The notes: a model not told the origin generated them from the letters alone. A stretch of DNA of 64,000 bases from Anticarsia gemmatalis (GCF_050436995.1 NC_134754.1:2287001-2351000); one strand, 5' to 3'. Shown: positions 1 to 11,938, counted from the stretch's first letter. Made by a program: numbers and translations.

Positions 1-1690
1 GTTAGCGCCACGAGCGTTCGAAAAAGCTCTTGCAGCGCGATTATACCACCTTTACCTTATTTTAGCGCTACTGTGTAACGGTTATAAATGCTAACGCTCT
101 AAATTAGTAATATAGTCGGTTTATTATGGTGTAAATTAAATATATTTTTTTAAAATGAATCATCAGTGACAAATGAGGAGACATTTTATTTTTACGGATT
201 GGATTATTAAAATAACAAGTAGTCTATCGCTTTTATTTCTTTGTGTACGTGATATGAAAGTGCGAGTTCAAGTTTGCTGTCAATATATATGTATATTATC
301 GTCAATATTTTCATGCGCCCTCAAAATATTCAGTTTTAAGTGCAAAAATTATATAGATATGTGGATTTGGAAATTGTATTTTGAACATAAATAAGACTTT
401 GAGGGTTACAGATAATTTAATTAGGGTTATAGGTAATAAAAAATGATTTTAATTATGTTAACGTTCCCAGGCTATAGATTTATATGATCTTCAAAAGATC
501 GTAATAACCTCAAAAAATATGTTTACCAAATGCTATAATGGCGTCTCGATCAAGCAGCTCTCAGAGTTGGTTACATCTGCTCTAGCGCCTTAAGCTGTAC
601 AAAGGCTCTAGTGTTTGCTGTTGTAGACCTCAAGGTTTTGCAGTTGTGGCATAGGAGTATAGGGATCAGTCGTTGAATATTAAAATAGTTTGAAAATCTT
701 TTTTATTTTATTTTATTTTATTTTATTTTATTTTATTTTATTTTATTTTATTTTATTTTATTTTATTTTATTTTATTTTATTTTATTTTATTTTATTTTA
801 TTTTATTTTATTTTATTTTATTTTATTTTATTTTATTTTATTTTATTTTATTTTATTTTATTTTATTTTATTTTATTTTATTTTATTTTATTTTATTTTA
901 TTTTATTTTATTTTATTTTATTTTATTTTATTTTATTTTATTTTATTTTATTTTATTTTATTTTATTTTATTTTATTTTATTTTATTTTATTTTATTTTA
1001 TTTTATTTTATTTTATTTTATTTTATTTTATTTTTTCTTTAAAAACAGTTGATAGACTGAACCACCACTGCACCTATGTAAATATATTATGATAATAATT
1101 TTAAGCTTTAGTATAAAGGTATATTACTCGGTTATAGCGCTTTAGGTGCTTAACATAATTCTGTAATCCCCATGGCTGTAAAAATGTTTCGAATGATACC
1201 TTATACATCTATTTGCCGTACAGAAGCCATATAAATATCTGATATAACGCTCAAGGCGCTATTAAAGACCTACGCAACTCTTTTATAGATGAGTAATACA
1301 TTAGCCCTAAAAAAATCTGTTATAGAACCTAAGGCATTACAAAAAGCTTATTTACGCTCTTGAGCGCTATAAGCGCAACGCATAACTCCGTTTAAACTCC
1401 TATACCTCCTAAAGTCCCCTTATACAGTTAACGGTGTTATAGAAGATTCCATTAACTCAGTTATACTTCCCTAGGCTGTCTAGCGATGCAATTACATGCT
1501 CATATATCACTATAAGTCATTAGTTTCCTACTAAACGGCTACTGTCCCGCCTAGCTGTTAAAGGGTTTTTTAAATAGCTAGTATACAACTTATAGAGAAT
1601 TGTACAGCATTTGAACGACTCTTATGCAACTATCAGGCTGTATAACGACTGTATAAGCAGCTTGTGTGCTAGTTGGGATGGACCGCGAAG
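1..1690. repeat. Degenerate dispersed repeat field around the TTTTA array
   Basis: Short related words recur without a strict period: GCGCTATAA, GGCGCTATTA, GGTTATAGCGCT, ACGCTCAAGGCG, ACGCTCTTGAGCGC, CTATAACGC-like and TTATAC-like pieces, most densely at 1-110, 560-620 and 1130-1680. No coding exon is visible. It looks like an old degenerate tandem or dispersed family, and the class is unknown. It probably lies in an upstream intron of the ACY1 gene, because the missing 5' exons of that gene must lie further left. Confidence 0.35.
701..1030. repeat. (TTTTA)66 microsatellite
   Basis: There are 330 bases of uninterrupted TTTTA, 66 perfect copies, with a few extra T on both sides. Because 15 bases make five codons, all frames without a stop read as an endless Phe-Ile-Leu-Phe-Tyr repeat, so the 120-codon open frame here is not a gene. 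Confidence 0.98.
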
Positions 1691-1806
1691 ACACGTAATT
1701 AGATCGCGGCGTAATCTCGACGAACGCCGAACTTTATAAATATTAATGAGCGAGCAATTTAATTAATCAGTAACAAAATGTGCCCAACAAACCGTACACC
1801 GTACTA

Positions 1807-2067
1807 TGTACAGTCAAAAACAAAAATATGTAATCTCTGTCACATTTTCAATGCGATTGTTAACGATTTGATTTGATAGATTGAAAATAGTACTGCAATA
1901 AATGAGAAAGGCGCAGTTTTCAAGTGAAACTGGGCTAAACAGATAAAAAGATAGGAAAAATGACTATTTTTTTTAACTTCAAACCAATCTTACAATCACT
2001 GTGTATTTATTGTAAACTTATAGTAATTACTAAAATGTGACAGTGTATCCTTGCCCGTGACTGTACA
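1807..2067. mobile_element. Short inverted-repeat element (MITE), TA target
   Basis: The ends are inverted copies. The left end reads TGTACAGTCA and, after a short variable stretch, CTGTCACATTTT. The right end gives the same blocks on the other strand. TA dinucleotides at 1805-1806 and 2068-2069 would be the target duplication. There is no coding capacity. A TA target suggests a Tc1/mariner-type non-autonomous element. Confidence 0.5.
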
Positions 2068-2069
2068 TA

Positions 2070-3175
2070 CAATTCATTCAAATAACCCCGAGTCCACCAT
2101 TACAAACATAACGAACGTATACATAAAATTTTCGTATAAACCTTTCATTCCTAAAGTTTTTGCGGTACGTTAATTGTTCACTAAAAATATATTTAGACGG
2201 CTTCAAGTGAGTTATTTTTGCGTTCAATCAGGCATACTTAATTGTTTAATGGATCGGTTAGTATGTGCCGTAAATAAATAAATAGTGGGCCTGTTAAATA
2301 AAGTTAAGTTATAAACTTTGCAATCCTAAAAGCGTTTATAGGCTTTGCATCGCAACAAAACAAATAAACCCCACAATTCTGATAAGTAGTATATAAATGA
2401 AAAAGTAGCTAAGTTATTTTCGAAAAGATTTATAAAATGGTAGTTTAATTATGTCACGACCATAATATAATCATTTTGTTAAATTAATCTCAGCGAAACT
2501 GAAAACGTTTAACGAAAAGACTTATCCGTAAAGCAAGCCTGCAGAAAATAATTCCGATCTAAGTATGTGAATCCGTCCAGCTTAATTGTAAACAAATCAT
2601 TATACTGGTTACAAACAAATGTTCTTAAGAAACTTCTTTTCTTAGTATCGTTGGCCATGTACAGAAAGTGCTGCCCTTTGGCGTTAGTTAACAAGAAGGT
2701 CGTATCTAGGTCTATTGTGAGTCTAGTACCGGCGAGAGGCGAGTTAGCGATCTCTCGAGCACACTTATTTGCCTAAATCATGATCAAGATGCAGTTTGTG
2801 AACCAAAAAAAGCACAAAAAGTATTCGGAAAGTAGCGGACATATTACTTTTTCTATCTGAGCCAAACATGTTGCCTATTTTGTTAGATTAGATATAAAAA
2901 AATCTTTGAAACTTAAGTATTCTTATTACTTTAGGCAAATTGCCGATTTATAATATAACTGTTGCTAACTAATTCGCAAATTGCGACAGTCATAGACATA
3001 AGTGCCGAAGGTCTATTTTAACTATTCTAGATCAAACCTCAGTTGAACCCAGGATATGATTGCCTCTAGTTACTTTTGCTTTTTGGACCACATACGTTGA
3101 ATATCACACGTTATGACACAACTTCCAGTACTTTTTACGGGAAAAACAATAATGTAATTATTTTCTTGTACCTAG
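2070..3175 (+). other. Intron sequence upstream of the first visible ACY1 exon
   Basis: AT-rich DNA ending in the splice acceptor of the exon at 3176 (TTTTCTTGTACCTAG). No earlier ACY1 exon was found: the conserved first zinc-ligand blocks of the family are not visible on either strand, so those exons lie left of the window. Confidence 0.6.
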
Positions 3176-3322
3176 ATGAGGAGATCGGCGGCGCGACTGG
3201 AATGGGAGAGTTTGTGAAGACCGAAGACTTCAGGAAGCTGAACGTTGGCTTTGCTTTAGACGAGGGCATCGCTAGTCCTACTGATGAGTACCAGATCTTC
3301 AGCGGCGAGAGGACTATTTGGC
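3176..3322 (+). CDS. Acy1: Aminoacylase-1, exon with catalytic glutamate (first in window)
   Basis: Aminoacylase-1 (N-acyl-L-amino-acid amidohydrolase, peptidase family M20) is a cytosolic, zinc-dependent dimer that removes acyl groups from N-acyl amino acids. This exon encodes the core block starting DEEIGG, where the two Glu are the catalytic base and a zinc ligand (E147/E148 in the human enzyme). It continues with GFALDEGIASPTDE, which carries another zinc-binding Glu, and ends at GERTIW. The first codon is split: AT of the Asp codon follows the acceptor CCTAG. The last base C is completed by AT of the next exon to His; the donor is GTAAAT. About 145 N-terminal residues are encoded outside the window. 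The six exons here (147, 71, 117, 96, 134 and 205 bases) join in frame to about 256 residues, matching the human length from the same point (263). Family assignment is firm. Confidence 0.93.
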
Positions 3323-4496
3323 GTAAATGTTATATTTTAAAGGAGAGAAGAGCTATATTGTAGGCATTGTAACAGTACCGTAATGATGATCTTAAAAGTG
3401 AAACGAATAACACGTCATAAAATCATAAACACATTACCCTCCTTTGCGACACGCTGTTGGGTAATAAGGAAAATAATCGCGCATAATCCTGAAGTCGTGA
3501 CTCTATAGTTTTAAGTAAAATACAGATAATTATAACTATAATACAATTTTTGTGTCATAAAATTATAGCATTTTTCGCATTTTGCATTTTTCATCGAAAA
3601 ATAAAACTTTAGCTCTTGAAAAATGGCCACTCTAATATAACATACATAAGTTTACTAAGTTGAGTTGTAATACGACCTAGTAACTCTGCCATCCTAATTA
3701 AACACACGTAGTACTTAACAATATAATTAAGAACATATAAATTCTCGTATGACTATGTTTTACATGTAAATAAATCAATTAGGTCGGGTCCTAATTTACA
3801 TATTATTACACGGACCCTATGTCTAGACCGTGTCTTGGTTAGCCACAAATGGAATAGTTTATTTGTTACATACTAATATGTGCTTGAAACATAAACACAG
3901 ACCGAGAACATGGGCCTAACTTTTGCGTACTTGTAAAGGAACTTTTTAACTTTGAGAGTACTTTAAAGGTTATTTTTCCTTATGTTTTTATTGGTCTTCA
4001 AGTACATATCCTGCCTGTTTCAAGAACATCTTAAATATTATAAAATAATTAAGTAGAACTCGGAATATGATTAATTTAAAAACTGATAGAGAAACACTTA
4101 AATTTTGCAACACACAAATTAAATCTTGTGCATATTGAAGCATATCTGGCCTTAATGTTTGACAACTATCTAAAAATAATAAAATACTTTTACTTCTTCG
4201 TAGGTTTGTAGCTGGTTTATTAAAATTGTGTTCTAAAAGTTCACCTAATTTGTATACAAAAGAAAATACACTAAGAAAATATTTGGATATACCGATCTGT
4301 ATAATAAACACATTCTATTAGATGCTATAAAGCCTCTCACGCTAAGATTAGGCTAGAAAATGTATACTAAAAATCAATTGCGGCCTAAATCTGTCTGCAA
4401 AATAGGGCTAATCTAGCGGATAGTTACGGGCTTATAGCCGTGAACGACGGGGCTTAGCCCGAGGATGGTTAATCAAGCCGTTTGCATTCGTTACAG
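3323..4496 (+). other. Acy1: ACY1 intron (1.17 kb)
   Basis: AT-rich, with no gene seen. Short palindromes built from GGGCTTATAGCC and GGGGCTTAGCCC lie at about 4425-4465, close to the acceptor TTCGTTACAG. Confidence 0.8.
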
Positions 4497-4567
4497 ATCT
4501 GAAGATCGACTGCCCGGGCAAGTCCGGTCATGGCTCGTTGCTGCTCCCGGACAACAATGGTGAAAAG
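4497..4567 (+). CDS. Acy1: Aminoacylase-1, small exon with GHGSLL
   Basis: Encodes (H)LKIDCPGKSGHGSLLL followed by PDNNGEK. This is the start of the dimerisation (lid) domain of M20 peptidases; the His in GHGS corresponds to the human His206 region that reaches into the partner's active site. The acceptor is TTACAG. The donor is AAG|GTCGGT, a weaker than average site, but it gives a phase-0 junction with the next exon (GEK|IRYMIDR), as the family alignment requires. Confidence 0.9.
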
Positions 4568-6104
4568 GTCGGTATCTTTATTTGTTTTATTTGATGTTAT
4601 TATATATTTGCTTTTTCTTTTTAATGTGCTAATAGAATCTAATTATTGCTTTCGTAGCAACGTGATACGTTTCGTAGCAATACAATATTAAGTATTAGTT
4701 AGCTTATCTAGTGAAAATAGACAAGTTTTTTTTATAAATTTGCTGTCACTTTATTTGCTCAGATACACTATCAATTAGACATTATAACTATTAATATAGA
4801 AGCGTAAACTGTGCATTCTGCGGTTTTCGCTGAGTTACCCATCGGCATATGTTTTGAAATGCCAAAATCCACTTATAGTTAAACAAATACTTTTTAAAAG
4901 ACTGCATCTCTAAAGCGCCACGTCGTTGATATGAATCGATCACTTTTATTTGTCTGCTTCTATCTCCAGTAGCAGTCAGTAGATTCATTGTAAATTAATC
5001 TGATCCAATCTAAACCATCTAATACACCAATTACAGTGACGTCATGATCATTAGAGATAATTGAAATACGCTGTTAGTTCTAATACCATGATAATACTCT
5101 CTCCTGTTATCATTGCTACCACATTGTGGCTCAAGTTCTCGGTCAATTAGTCACAGAATATATAGAACTAAGTTCGAGATTGACGGATTAACTATTCAAT
5201 CGATAATGATACACCAAATCAATTTTTTTTTTTATTATCTTTGTAACGTGGCTTTGCCCGCAAGACAATAATGTAGTAGCGTCCACAGTAAAAATGGGGC
5301 TATTTTACTTCCCAATTTACACGTGTAAACATAAGAGGAATACCACAGAATAAAGTAACGAATGAGTAGGTACTAAGTAAACTAAAGTAAGTAACGAAAT
5401 AAATACTGACCGAATAAAATAAAATTAAGATAATAACTCTATTACTTCGATTCTCTCGTCAAAAAATAGTGATATTGGTTTTGTGTGAATTTAGTTTCCA
5501 TAAGATAATTTTAAACTGATAATAATATTTGTTATCTAACTACAAACTTTAAGTAAATTCCTTAGGGAAATGTGTCTCGACTCTCGTGTAAATTCGATGT
5601 ATTAAGAACGGTCTAATCTCAATACACATTGATACGTATGTCAACTAATTGAGGTGTGAATGCATTGCCGCACGTGTATGGCAAGGTGCCAGCTGTGCGC
5701 GAGCAATAGCAGACATGAATTGTAAATAATGTTACGTTTTGATGGCCCGGATTAGTGGCGCAAATGTTTGGTAATAAGACGTTTATAGGGGGTAGATTCT
5801 GGTGTGTATCTATCTATCTGTGTTAGATAATTGTAAAAAAACATTGAAAAAATGATTTTAGGCCTAGAACTGTTACACTGATGAACGTATTCTTCGTTCT
5901 ATATGCTTCGTATAAAAGACTTTGTTTATCTGTACATCAGAACTTCTGAACTTATTTTGATAATTTTCTGCATAAGATTTTTCAGAAGAGGCCGAGTAAG
6001 TACGTCTGACAAGTACCTACCTTTTTATTTCTAGCTTTCTGAAAACAACAGGAAACTAGCTGACCCGTAAACATTCTAAGTTTCATCCCTATTTAAACCA
6101 CTAA

Positions 6105-6537
6105 GGCGCTGTCTCCACGGGCGAGAGAATCGCGACGAGTCCGCCCTTGTATCGTCGGACAATCTCCACGAACGAGCGATAATTCCGCCGCGTATCGTCG
6201 CGAGTCGTAACGGAATCGCAGAGATTCCGCGGCGACTCGTAACGGTATTCCCGCGTTTTCCTTGTTTAAAAAGCTTCTCGAAACAAGAGGCAATATCGAA
6301 AATAAATGACCCTGCATTTGACAGCGCGCTCGCTGCGCGCTCGTCGCGATCGCGCGGCGGACTCGCTGCTTGTCGCGGCCGACTAGCGACGATGTATTGA
6401 CGTTTCGCACGCTCGTTGACACTCGTCGTATCGCGGCGATATTATCGCCGTGTGGAGACGGTTCCATAGAGAGTGTATAGAAATACGTGGCACGACGATA
6501 ATATCGCCGCGATTCTCTCGCTCGTGGAGACAGCGCC
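6105..6537. mobile_element. Harbinger-like MITE with TAA target duplication
   Basis: A 433-base GC-rich island in AT-rich intron. The ends are inverted repeats beginning GGCGCTGTCTCCACG and continuing (G/A)GCGAGAGAATCGCG, with one mismatch in the first 30 bases. They are flanked by TAA at 6102-6104 and 6538-6540. A 3-bp TWA target and GG-starting ends are typical of PIF/Harbinger elements. Inside are more inverted pieces, e.g. ATCGCGGCGATATTATCG near 6430 against its complement near 6497-6514. The 124-codon open frame on the minus strand is a by-product of the GC-rich repeats. Confidence 0.8.
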
Positions 6538-9011
6538 TAAGGGATAGATTTTTGAAAAAAAAAGTACCTTTATATAATCCCGGCTTTCAACTGTCTCTAT
6601 GACGCAGTTCAAAATTGACTAGGCTTCTGCATTTTTAGGTTCTTTTTTATACCACTAGGCATAAATCATGTTTCTGTTGTGACGAACTGGCGTCGAAAAT
6701 ATTCATACATGTAAAAATGGTCGACAATCCTGTGGCAAGATGCATTGATTGGTATCTGGCGAATTCACGATGTTGGAGCACCACTGACTGTTGAAAAAAT
6801 CAGGTATATTCCCAGGGTCACATCGAAATTCTCATAGTAACGACTAATGTGCACACTCTCTCTCAATTTATCTAATAGGCGATTGTCTATACGCTTCTTA
6901 TGTAGTGACGTGCGTTAGTAAATTGTAATTTTATGCAGATTGAGACTTGGAAATTTAGATTGCCATTACAATTACATTGCTCGGAATCGGTACTCTCGGT
7001 TCCATTAAGTATCGCTGCCACAACAAATAAAGTGGTAGATATAGGACATATATCTATTCAAACATGTCCTAGGCCTGCAGCAATGTGTTTAAAGTTTATC
7101 ATTATTGCTGCAAATATCTTTAACTTAAACCACATTTTTACATCTTGTAAAAGATTCTGTAACGAGTATTAAGCACTTGACCTTTTCGAGATGCATAATC
7201 CGAGCTTGTATCCCTACATTTGGATTTCATACTTAAAGTTCTCATTCATATACTTATAAATTGAAAATATAATTACGGTGTAGCTTTATATTATAGTATC
7301 CCACCATAAAACCCAACCAAAGTTAATCAACTGTAAAGATAAAATCCTCAATATTTCTAAACCTCACATAACAAACTAATCGCACGGCTCCCATCAAATT
7401 CCTTTTACTCCAAACCTTTTACTTTCAATATACTTCTAATACCGTAATATAGGTTTTTAAGGACACACATTTTGATCCCTTAAAATCTTAGGCCTTCGAT
7501 AAATTGGTCCCGAGAATGTCGTAGAAGAGTGTAATTTATCAAGGCGCTCTAATTTTCTAGGTTCAAGATATTAGGCCACACATTTTGTAACTAGGTATCC
7601 TTTTAATTTACCCTCAGTATTTTAGTTGTATTTTGTGACGAATACCAGCTTGCCTGAGAAAATAATTTAGTTAAAATGTTGAATAAAATTTTGTTTGAAT
7701 TTGAGTACAGAATTTTTGGAGACTGCAAAATCTCCAATAACAATAAAGAGTACGTGAGTGAATAATACCAAGTTGTTTTTATGCAATACTGATATGCAGT
7801 AATGCAAATTACGTATGCAAAAATAACAAACCGATTTCAGTTATTAATTGACACTGAATGATTATTCTCTCACAAAAACAACAAGCACCAAAATGTGAAC
7901 AACGGAACAAGCTCATAAATTGTTTTAAACTATAACTAATAAAACATATAAAATCGTACAGAATTCACTAATTCCTTCCTTAACAATAAGCGGGTTTATA
8001 TTGTACTCAGAGTCAGGTGAACTAAATCAACTATCTATATCTTAATATTCGTCTCACGAGTTCAGTACTTAGCCTAAACAGTCTAAACTTAGTTACCATG
8101 CAGCACCATAAAGAGGCAACTTTACAGCCTCGTTTATGCCCTACTTAGTTGGATACGAAGGTTTCAATGATCCTACAAAGTGCTCCTCAGCTCTAACTTT
8201 AAATGTATAGAGCAATCTACGAGCTTAGATAAAACCTTGTAATACAATTTTGCGGGAATAAAATGTGCTAAGCAGATACTTAGAGGAGCGCAGTCTTGGA
8301 GAATTTAAGATAAAATTAAAACTTTTCGGGTTGATTATGATTTACTGAACAAAATCGCTTTTATTGAAACATTTCTTGTAAACAAAGGGCCCGGCATTCA
8401 ACTTGACATTTTATTTACATTTTCTATTAAACAAAGGGCCCTAATTTAGTTAATGACTTTTTAATAAAGTACGTAGTCAGTGTAGGCTTTATTAATCAAA
8501 TCTAAGCTTAAAATACACCAGGTTGCCTCTTTCGGAAAATATTGCTGGATAGTGTGCTAAAATATAATAAACAGCAAACCTTCGCTACGTCTAATTACCC
8601 AAATTACCTAAAAATCTCTCAGCGAAATTCTATCCCACGATATTTATATTTCACGCCCGCCATTTGTAAAACTTAATGGCTCTTAATATATTAAATAATC
8701 TCGCCGCAGACCACAAACGCTGTATAAATAATTAAACGCATTAAAGTGAGTCCCCAAACAGATTTTTGTTGGACTTTTATTTACTAATCAACATTATGCT
8801 AAAGTTGTTCCTACTGAATTTATGAAAAAAACTGTAATGTTACGTTTTTTTTTATAAAAAATAAGTGAATCTTAGAGTCAGTGGTTAATATATTTTTTTG
8901 TTGCTACATACGTGTTATCCAATAACTAAAATACCTATGTCCTCCATAGTTCCTCATATGCATGCGCAACGCTACAATTTCGATTTAATCATACTGTAAA
9001 TCGTGGAAATA

Positions 9012-9409
9012 TAGTATGACTGGTGAGATACCTTCAATACTTATGGAGATACTCGACTCGGTACTCGATTCTCGTTAACTTGATATAAAAAAATAGAAGC
9101 TTAATTTTTTATCGAAATTTCTCTAAAAATAAGTGAAATTTGGATATTATACTCACGACACGCTTTACTAGTTTTGTTCTGTCAAAAATGGACTCGCCCA
9201 TGTATTCTGTGTTGATAGCGCAATGCGCGCCGCGTGCGTCCGCGCGGTGTCCAATAATTCCGCAGTTAAATACTGGACTCTCGGTGTTCTGTGTACGAAG
9301 TTTACTAAGAAGTTATTTAATATTTAGCTTTTATGTTATTTTATTTCATGATATATGTTCGCATACTATCACGTCCACAAATATTGAAGGTATCTCACCA
9401 GTCATACTG
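9012..9409. mobile_element. Mariner-like MITE with TA target duplication
   Basis: Terminal inverted repeats of about 28 bases: (C/T)AGTATGACTGGTGAG then ATACCTTCAATA, at 9012-9039 and as complement at 9382-9409. TA flanks both sides (9010-9011, 9410-9411). The 398-base element has a GC-rich middle (9225-9255). Ends beginning CAGT with a TA target point to Tc1/mariner. No transposase frame is present. Confidence 0.7.
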
Positions 9410-11224
9410 TATAGTATTGCTCAACTAATAGTGCATCTAGAATTCGGTCTAAGCGGGAAGTGTATTACATTTTATAAAGCATACCTTCTTCAATACAAAT
9501 CTTGTAAGTAATTGTAAAATATCTAAGGGCAGAGGTAGATTTATTACGGGACCCATAGTTCAATGGGGCAATAGTTCAAGATGTGATAAAGGGATACCTT
9601 TTATTTGACACTTCCCGTTTCATCTAAATTCGGTAGTTTTTTATCCCAAATCGAACCGATATTTTTAAAGCTTTTGGTAAATGTGAAGTACGAGACGAAA
9701 CATTAGGGTCCAGTGTCTGTGGCAATCAAACTTATCATGCTATCCGACAAATGTAACACAATTTCTCCAAAATCTCAAAATCGTGCTAACTAATATTTGT
9801 CGTTCGTTTGAGAACTAGCCATAATAAGTAAGCCATATAAGTGTGTTGGCTTCTTCCTACGTGTACCTGTAGTAACTTTGCCTAAGCAACTCGTCCATTC
9901 TAAACTGCAAATAATGCACCACAAGAACATTAAAATGGTATGAGTCGGTACTTCAAAAGTTTTATCGACACAACTTTATATCCTACTCCCAGAGTACATA
10001 AACAGTGTTACATCCCCCGATACAGGAGTCCGCAGTAGTAATAAAACTGTACAAGTAACATCTTGTACTTGCACTAAAATATACTATTTATTTCACGTTA
10101 GTACGTTTCCGCCGGCGCCTCACACCGACAGCGCGCTAAAAGCATCAACATTTTAAAATGCTAGTGACAGCAAACGGTAGGTGCCGTGGAAAGGTTACTT
10201 CCATATGTTATGCTCAGTTCAATGTATATTTGAAACTGTTGTAATACATTTTTGTGAGAAAATCTAAAGCAACATGAGTTGTGGCTGAACATATTGCTGA
10301 AAATAAAAAGTTATGGACGTGAAACTTTAGATTGACTACTAACCACATTTCAGTAACAAAGGCTTGTTAATTTAGGTATGTTTAGATAAGTTAGGTATAC
10401 CTCTTAAATAAGTAAAATATTCCTTCTCTGACCATAAAAACAACTATTTTCAGGTTCACAATCAACATTTTACAACATGAGTACCTTCTCAAACAAACTA
10501 CTTCCTAACTAACTCATTTCTACTTCCTCTCTTGAAGTTGTACAACACTTCTGTTCAAAAGTAAAGCTATCAGAACTACACATGTACCTCAAACACGTGG
10601 ATCATGTCGTACTCATTTTAAACCGTATTCATTACAAAGTTCTCTCATTGTGTAAGAACTCAGAGTTACAGCACTCGTTCAGATTGCGTATAAGCGGGTT
10701 ACTAGGCTACCTGTGTACTGTGTAGGAACTGGGACAGAGTGCCTAAGCTCACCACACTTGCGAACAACAAACATTTGTGGCCCATTTTATGGCGAGACAA
10801 CTTTAAGAAAACTGGAAAATTTTCTACAACATGGATTACCGGCGCTACTGATTTAGAGAATACTTTTCTCTTTTGTTAATTGTGTTGATGTGCTACAAAG
10901 TTTCTATTGTTGCTTATTAATATAATTAGTGCCTATTTTTTTTATGGATAACGAAACTTATCAACGGATTTCGAAACATTTGTTCAATAAAAGTGTCGGT
11001 TAAGTTAACAAATCCAGTTTAGATGGACAGTTTATACGTAATTTGCAAAACTGGCAATTCATTTATCGTACGTGAAAAGTGAGTTGAGAGATAATTGGCA
11101 TATTTTCCAGTTTGAATAAGCGGTGTATAAATATACATTTTCTGTTTAGCTTCAAAATGAAAATTTAAATAAAATTATTCAATAAAAATATATTGCAAAA
11201 CGATATTCTAACCCGTTTCAATAT

Positions 11225-11308
11225 GTCAGGATGGCCGAGCGGTCTAAGGCGCTGCGTTCAGGTCGCAGTCCACTTCTGTGGGCGTGGGTTCGAATCCCAC
11301 TTCTGACA
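11225..11308 (+). tRNA. tRNA-Leu (anticodon CAG)
   Basis: A complete type II tRNA. The acceptor stem GTCAGGA pairs with TTCTGAC, with A as discriminator. A box: TGGCCGAGCGG. The anticodon arm is CTGCG-TTCAGGT-CGCAG with anticodon CAG (reads CUG, Leu). The long variable arm is CCAC-TTCT-GTGG, as expected for Leu. B box: GGTTCGAATCC. A TTTTT pol III terminator follows at 11315-11319. No CCA is encoded and there is no intron. It sits in the sense direction inside the ACY1 intron, about 250 bases before the next exon. Confidence 0.98.
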
Positions 11309-11314
11309 AAACTC

Positions 11315-11319
11315 TTTTT
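11315..11319 (+). terminator. Pol III terminator of tRNA-Leu
   Basis: A run of five T six bases after the tRNA 3' end. Confidence 0.8.
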
Positions 11320-11561
11320 GTGACTTTCTTCAGATAAAAGAAGATCGAAATCAACAAGAAAAATCTATCCCTGAAACCATTAATAGGGAACACTTCAAAC
11401 GCATTTAATAATTCAAATCAATTTTTATTTTTATTAGAGTAAGCTTTTCTGATTTTACTGAATATTTATGCCGTCTACTACATAGTGCGATACAGACCTA
11501 AGTATTGCCAGCATCACCTCAAGATCATGAAATCATAGCTAAAGTATTATTGTTGTTATAG

Positions 11562-11678
11562 ATAAGATACATGATCGACAGGCTGATGGACCTTCGTGCT
11601 GAATCCAAGAAGCAGTTAGCTGATCATCCCGACTGGAACATCGGCGACGTCACCTCTGTCAACCTTACCATGTTATCT
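11562..11678 (+). CDS. Acy1: Aminoacylase-1, exon of the lid domain
   Basis: Encodes IRYMIDRLMDLRAESKKQL then ADHPDWNIGDVTSVNLTMLS. The block DVTSVNLT matches the conserved GSVTSVNLT of vertebrate aminoacylase-1, and the helix before it matches the family's lid-domain helix. It is 39 codons, phase 0 at both ends; acceptor TTATAG, donor TCT|GTAAGT. Confidence 0.93.
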
Positions 11679-11743
11679 GTAAGTAGCCCTTAATTAAGTG
11701 CTAATATTATAGCTGATCGTAACCGACGGTCCTGTATTCTATT

Positions 11744-11938
11744 CCAAAAATGACAACCACCGCACTAAGAATTGCTCTTGTGTCGCGGGGAGTTCTATAA
11801 ACATACAAACAACGGACACAAAGTACCATTAATTGTGGATTGCACAAATATTTGTTCCGTGTGGAAATCGCACTCACGATCTCCGGGCGCACTGGCAGTG
11901 GCGTGGGGACCACCTTAAACACTGCGCCACTGAGGTCC
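11744..11938 (-). mobile_element. tRNA-derived SINE copy (minus)
   Basis: The same family as the copies at 42.7 and 48.25 kb, inverted and more diverged. Read on the minus strand it has an A-box-like head (CAGTGGCGCAGTG-like), a decayed B box, the shared body ACAAATATTTG...TTGTGTCCG, and the tail word GCGACACAAGAGCAATTCTT. It lies in an ACY1 intron. Confidence 0.75.

Larger units (their letters stand above)
4568..11561 (+). other. Acy1: ACY1 large intron (7.0 kb) hosting a tRNA gene and two MITEs
   Basis: Holds a Harbinger-like MITE (6105-6537), a mariner-like MITE (9012-9409) and a tRNA-Leu gene (11225-11308). It also holds a 14-base direct repeat, TAAACAAAGGGCCC, at 8379-8392 and 8428-8441. 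The rest is AT-rich without recognisable coding sequence on either strand. The acceptor is TTGTTATAG. Confidence 0.85.

Noticed and set aside
690..1052. 120-codon open frame reading FILFY repeats
   Set aside because: Direct product of the TTTTA microsatellite.
6093..6467. 124-codon Arg-rich frame on the minus strand
   Set aside because: Lies across a MITE; GC-rich inverted modules keep it open.
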